Shown in pieces: positions 35,976 to 41,900 of a DNA stretch of 64,000 nt. Numbering within the stretch: position 1 is the stretch's first letter; each line of letters opens with the position of its first letter. The stretch is from Tenodera sinensis (Eukaryota; Arthropoda; Insecta; Mantodea; Mantidae), in NCBI GenBank assembly GCA_030765045.1, contig CM060965.1, forward strand, positions 59,501,787-59,565,786, given 5' to 3'. Made by a program: the position numbers and the translations under genes. Below the pieces are notes generated by a model that saw nothing but the letters and a program-made list of their open reading frames with translations, searched no databases and was not told the DNA's origin.

Positions 35976-38900
35976 GATGGGACATATGTGTGGTATGCCC
36001 AGGAGTGAGTGTGTGTATGTATCCGTGTATATAAATTTAAAAAAAAAACTATCAAAAACGGACAAACATAAGACCGAGTATACGCCCAAAAACTGTTCTC
36101 GGTGGGCTAAAGTTGCCCACTGTATGGGATTTTGAACATATAAAAGCAAACATGAACATGTAAATACTGTAAACTATAATTAATGTTAATTTTAGCCTGT
36201 AAGCCGGGCCCTTCTGTACCGGCACCGGGCAAATGTTTTCTATAATAAAATAAGTTGAAAAAAAAATAACAGCAGTTCATTGTATAGTTCATCAGGAAAA
36301 TGTATGTACCAAAACACTGAATCTATGTAATCAATGTAATGAGTCTGGTTGTGAAGATTGTAAACAAACTGAGGCCCCACGGTCTAAAACACAGACAATT
36401 TAAAAGCTTCTTAGAGGATTTGGAGTATGAGTATGGTGATATACCGTATCATACAGCAGTTAGGTGGCTCAGTCGAGGCAAGGTTTTATGCAGATTCTTT
36501 GAATTATTAGATGAGATACGTTTGTTCATGGAAATGTACGGAGAACCTATTGAAGGGCTCGCGAATGTTAAGTGGAAATGTGATTTTGAATTTATAGGCG
36601 ATATTAGTGAACATTTGAATACTTTGAATGTTTCACTTCTAGGGAAAAACAAACTAATCACAGATATGTTTTATAGCATTGAAGTTTTTAAAATATGCTC
36701 TCATTATGGGAACGTCAACTGTCAAATGGTGATCCTTGTCATTTTCCCAGATTGTAAAATGTGATCCGTGATTGTGATTCCCCAGAAATGGGATGTTGTG
36801 TTGAAAATCTGCAGATGCTTTCCCGTGCGTTTGATGAAAGAGTTCACGATCTCATGGGCTTAAAAATGGATTTTGATTTATTCGCTACACCATTTAACAT
36901 GAATGTTGGTGATACTCCCAAAGATGTTCAACTGGAGTATGTCACCTTGAAATGTGACATTGAGTTAGCTGACAGTTACAGAAACAGAGGAAGTGTGCTA
37001 GATTTCTACAGGAGATTTCCTAAATCAAGATTCCCTCGATTACACAGGTGTGCGGTATCTATGATTGCAATGTATGGTTCGACCTATGCATATGGATCCT
37101 TATTTTCAGCTATGAAACGCATTAAAACCTTCAGAGAGCCAACATCAGTGATCATAACTAGAAGTATGCATTAAGGGTCCAGAGTTATGTTTCAGTGTCT
37201 CCAAATGTGGCGAATATTGTGAAAACCAAAAGATGTCAGAAGGCAAGAGTGTCTACCGAAAATTGAATGTATAAAATTCTTAATTGAAACGTGTGTATTC
37301 GTTTAATATAAAGTATTCTGTGTAATATTAGCACTGTATAGTAAATATTATTTTGTTATTTTATATTTTTCAATTGTTTAAGGATCAAAATTGTGCTAAT
37401 TTCCACAAAGTACTGCTTCGTTCTTATAGTTAAAGATATTGCTTTTTTATGACATCATTTGGTTGTATAGGATTGAAGGCTATAATAATAATCTTACTGG
37501 TATTGGGTTGTTTTATCTATAATTTAATAACAAGTACCAGAGAGATATTAAACAACGTATTATACAGTTTCTAAATTGTTCCTTCACTACTACCCTGTCA
37601 TTAATTATTTAATGGAAACGCAAGTGCAGATTACGGAACGCCACTGGCATATCTCCCTAGCACTCGCCAGCAACGACCAGGCACACCGTGCATGTCAGTT
37701 GACGGTCCCTGATATAGCCAGAAATCCAATGGATTGAGGTCCGGCGAACGGGGAGGCCATGCTACAGGTCCTCCTCAACCAATACATCGTCCATTAAATA
37801 TTTGGTTTTTAAGTACTGTCGCACGACGCGTAGAACATGGGGTGGTGCCCCGTCAGGCATGGAGCACATGCGTCATTTTCTACACGCACAAGATCCTCTA
37901 AAAACACGAGTAACGCATCGTCTCAGTGTGTGAGCAGGAATTGCAAGAGACAGAATCCTAGGACCACACTTTACCGAACAGATTAACTGTTGTGCTGTGT
38001 GTCATCGATTCTTGCGCAATGGGTCACCCGTGATAATATTTTTAATTATTTGTGAAATGCTATGCACATAAACATAACGCAAAGCAATGTTCGTCAACTG
38101 CATACGTGTATCTCCAAATTATATATTATCATATACCAGTATTTCGTTTACCAAAGGCAAATTTGCTATTTAGATAAGCTCTAAATATACTGAAGACAAT
38201 CAGAACCAGCAATGAATTAAGATATAGACAAACTAAAATTATATTCCGATTAATAAATTCACGATAATAGGATAATGAAAGAAACTGCGTCCAGAATTAC
38301 TAACACTAAAAAATTAAATATTGCACTAAAATTTTCAAACAGATTTATGGTAAATTGGAAGCATTTATATTACAATTTTCCCCTGAATAAAAGAAATACA
38401 TCAGTACATTGAAGTTACACAGAGTGAGTAGCTTATTTCGTCTGGACGGAAGATGAAAATTTAGGATTGGTGTCACGTAATTTTCTTCTTCCTCCTGAAA
38501 TCACTGCTTTGTATTTGGAAATAAACTTGTGTTACGTATTTCTTTCTTTTCAACCTCTATGTTCTTTCTTCTCCATTCATATCCTTGTTTTAAGAACCAC
38601 CCCCCCCCCCCGTAGCGCAACAGCCCATGAAAGGCGAGGGCTTGCCACCCCACCGCTGTATCCCCCACCTCTGCCCACTACAGGTGTCATTGGTGGGGTG
38701 CAGTATTGGAGGGTGGGACATGGTCAGCACCCCGATCCATCCCGGCCAGTTATACGGCCTTCTCTACCTGGCCCGTTACTTCTTTGTTGTAATAATGGGG
38801 GCAAATAAAAATCAAACAGCGTGAATAACACATAATTCATTTCTCATTCAGCGCCTTTGTGCTTGACTCTGTTTACAAATCCTGTTAAACAAGGTTACGA

Positions 38901-41900
38901 TTGAGTTATTGTTACATAACATAAATGGAAGAAATGGATAAGATAATTTTTGAAATTAGATAAAAACGAATCACTTTTAACAATATTGATGCAATGTTTG
39001 GGAAGAAGAAGGAACCCAATAGACCACGGCCCACAAGCCCGGTTAATATTGCATCTAGTATTGATGCAATGGTTCCTTTTTTATTCACTATGAAATCGAG
39101 AGAATGCTGCTTGGAGATTCAATGATTTTAAATAATGTACTCAATGTTAACATTATCTAAAACATGACGTATCAAATTAGGTTAAAAGTCCACCTCTTTG
39201 TGCCAGATGTGTTATATAGAGAAACTGAACTATTTAGGAATCACGGAACAAGGAACTAAAAATTAATATAGTTATTTATTTCAGAAATAGCGCTGTGTGT
39301 TCAGAAACTTCACATAATAGGTAGATTAAAATAACTTATGCTAAAAGTTTTGCACGATGGTGGTATTTATTTTGAGCTACCTTCTAAAGCAATAAGTTAA
39401 AGAAGGCCTGATATTCTGTCCAAAGACTTTAGATTTCTACAGCCTTAAAATAAATATTTTATTACCATCACCTTGCCAGCAATAAGTAAATTTCCATTAA
39501 TGGGCCAATAATCTTGATTTTGGTAACTGCAACAAAATACATGACTCCCAAACTTATCTTACTTTAATAAGATTTTCATGGGAAGATCTGTGTTTCAGAA
39601 TATCTGCAAAATGTTTGTATAGCACAGCTTCCGAAGTAACAAGAAAGGTGAAATCTCCTTTTGAGAACACTTAAGCTACTTGCTAAAACCATACAACATA
39701 TTGATAAGTAAATCATGTATGTTTTTCTTGCAGGCAAAAGTGATTGCGCTCGTGACCTCAACCGATTTCTGGTGCTTATTCCCAAACTTTTACCATTGGT
39801 TTTTGCGACCACACTTCAACAGGAGCGAACGATAACTACTTACTTAAATCTTCAGAAGTACAAAGAACTGATCTCTAAAGGTACGTAAACTGTTATTATT
39901 TTGGAAAAACATCTACAATGATCTAGTGCTCGATAGGCATTCCACTAAATGATAACCAGTGGATCAATAAATAAACAGTTCAAAAGCAAAGCAAATATAA
40001 AATGAAAGCATACGTCATTCCCATGTAACTGTATTGTGCTAGAGTACCAGGGTGGATGTAATCTTTGTTATAATTGACCTGCGCTCATCTCTGTGTGTTC
40101 CTTTCTTTAAAGAAACGTCAAGTCAAGAATATGCGAGGGCCTAAATGTGGATCAGTAGATGGTGGCGTTGATGCTTGTTAACCAATAATAAGTTTGTTCC
40201 TGCAAAGACTTAAATTCTATATATGTGATAATATTAGTGGGAAAGACTGAAAGAAACATTTATGTAAACCAGACATGGGCAAAATCGGTTCAGAAGGGCC
40301 ATTCTACTGAAACGCGTGCTTGTCTCACTCCACCGGCCATTCCTCCCCTTAACTGCTGTTCAGCTTTACCTTTGTTTCCGACACGACTCATTCCGTGGCG
40401 AGTATGGCTTCATGAAGACTGGCAAACAGAAGTGTTTGTAAGTTACAAAACCAGGAAAGATGGCTGTTTAATATGCCTATTTAAATTTGCAAATATAAAG
40501 CGTTACAATGTCAAACGCCACTCTGATCAGAAGCACAAAGCAGGTAATCTTGCAGATGTTTATTTACAATTCCAAAAGGTGCTTTCCGAATACTTGTATT
40601 TGTAAACATATAAAAGGGACGATATTATTCCACTTTTTAACGATTTAGTTTCTTATTAGTTTATTTAATATAAGCTACTGTATTCTGTGTTTCAAAGTTT
40701 AAACATAATATTGAGTTTAAAACCAAACATTTCAATATGTTAATCAAATAGTTTTAAAATATTTTAAGGCTAAATAGCAATGACACTTTACGGCTTTATT
40801 TGTAAAAGAGAAATAATTTAGTAGTTAATTATAAGGCAGCGTAAGATTTATCTAAAGGTAGAAAGAAATAATTCAAATACATTTTAATAAAAATCAAACT
40901 TAATTGACGTGTGTTGCTCCCCATTTCATACATTACACAGGGGAAACGCTAACCAGTTATGCTATGTTGTACTATTCAATCAAGCTAGGAACAGTATTGG
41001 AGTCACAGGCAGGGCGCTTGTCTCTCATTGTGTACATCACGTGTATTTGTATGGTTTCTCAACTGAAAACACACTCAAAATTGCACGGCAACTGAATTCT
41101 GACCACTACTTGAACTGTGTGATATTGGCACATGTTAAAACTATGGGGCCAAAGTAGAAGCGGTAATGCGGAAGAAGAAATTAAATTAACAAATTACAGG
41201 CACAAATTTACTGTAGGTCTTATAGCAAAGACAAACTTAGTATGCATTCTTAAATCAACAAGGAAGTTACCTGAAAGCTTCACCTTAATAAGAATAACAA
41301 CATTTGCTTAGGTGAAACAGAAAACTCGTTATAGCACAGCATTTGTGTCGTCTCGAAAGGCTTTTATAAAAGCTTTTATAAAAGCTTATATTCCCGCTGT
41401 GGTTTCGCCACAGTTCCCTTTGCATACTTTTCTTTATTCTTGTCGATTGCATCTTGCTCATTAGATGATACAATAGAACAAATAGGTAATGAAACTGATG
41501 TAGGAACACACACTAAAGTTACTACCACTAATGCATGAGCCATAACCTCTACCGAAAGTAAAACTTAACTTCGGTTTTGTATTACATAGTTACATAGTGT
41601 ATCATAATAAACAAGAAACAGAAAGAGGGGCAGAAAAAGGTTGATAGATTTGATTCATAGCAGAATCGCTTGTTGAAAAAGCAGTTCAAATAAATATAAT
41701 CTCGCCAAGAAGTTAACACAGAAAGCTGGTTCTTGGACTGCAATCTTCAAAATAACTGTTCTATCAGATTATTTCGTTTCCTTAATATCTAATAGATTGG
41801 ATTTAACCGTAAAATGCTGAAAGCCGGCTTTTGTATTCTTTTTACTGAAATATTCCACCTCTGTTCTCCGGTAGCTAGTTCCTAATAAAAGCTCATTCTT

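Larger units (their letters stand above)
31061..36263 (+). mobile_element. Jockey-like LINE, near full length
   Basis: A 12-bp target duplication AAATAACAGCAG flanks it (31049..31060; 36264..36275). Structure: 5' UTR 31061..31431, ORF1, ORF2 starting directly after the ORF1 stop, a 3' UTR with a (GT)n tract, and an A-rich end with AATAAAA at about 36244. The target is the hAT pseudogene. ORF2 has a frameshift, a stop and a deletion, so this copy cannot move by itself. Confidence 0.9.
30241..37174 (+). pseudogene. hAT transposase-like gene (GTF2IRD2/ZBED-like), broken and split by a LINE
   Basis: Left part: a BED-finger-like start (YFNPEWEAEYFFMECSSGAI, CLICQKK), then SYDIALGIATSSSS, YTISRRIQDLVDNICSQLIE, a stop near 30781, then MAQLCIFIRGVNENLEVVEE and PWHTLISVATDGGPALVG. 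The LINE enters at 31061. Right part resumes at 36264 with ITAVHCIVHQEN, then PYHTAVRWLSRGKVLCRFFE (36339..36764), and after another break PRLHRCAVSMIAMYGSTYAY (36761..37174), the conserved end of the hAT dimerisation domain. The order matches GTF2IRD2/ZBED5-type proteins. Multiple stops and the 5.2-kb insertion make it nonfunctional. It lies in intron 4 of the secreted gene. Confidence 0.75.

Noticed and set aside
35544..36149. 201-codon minus-strand frame and others across the (GT)n tract
   Set aside because: Antisense to the LINE and largely microsatellite; no protein motif.
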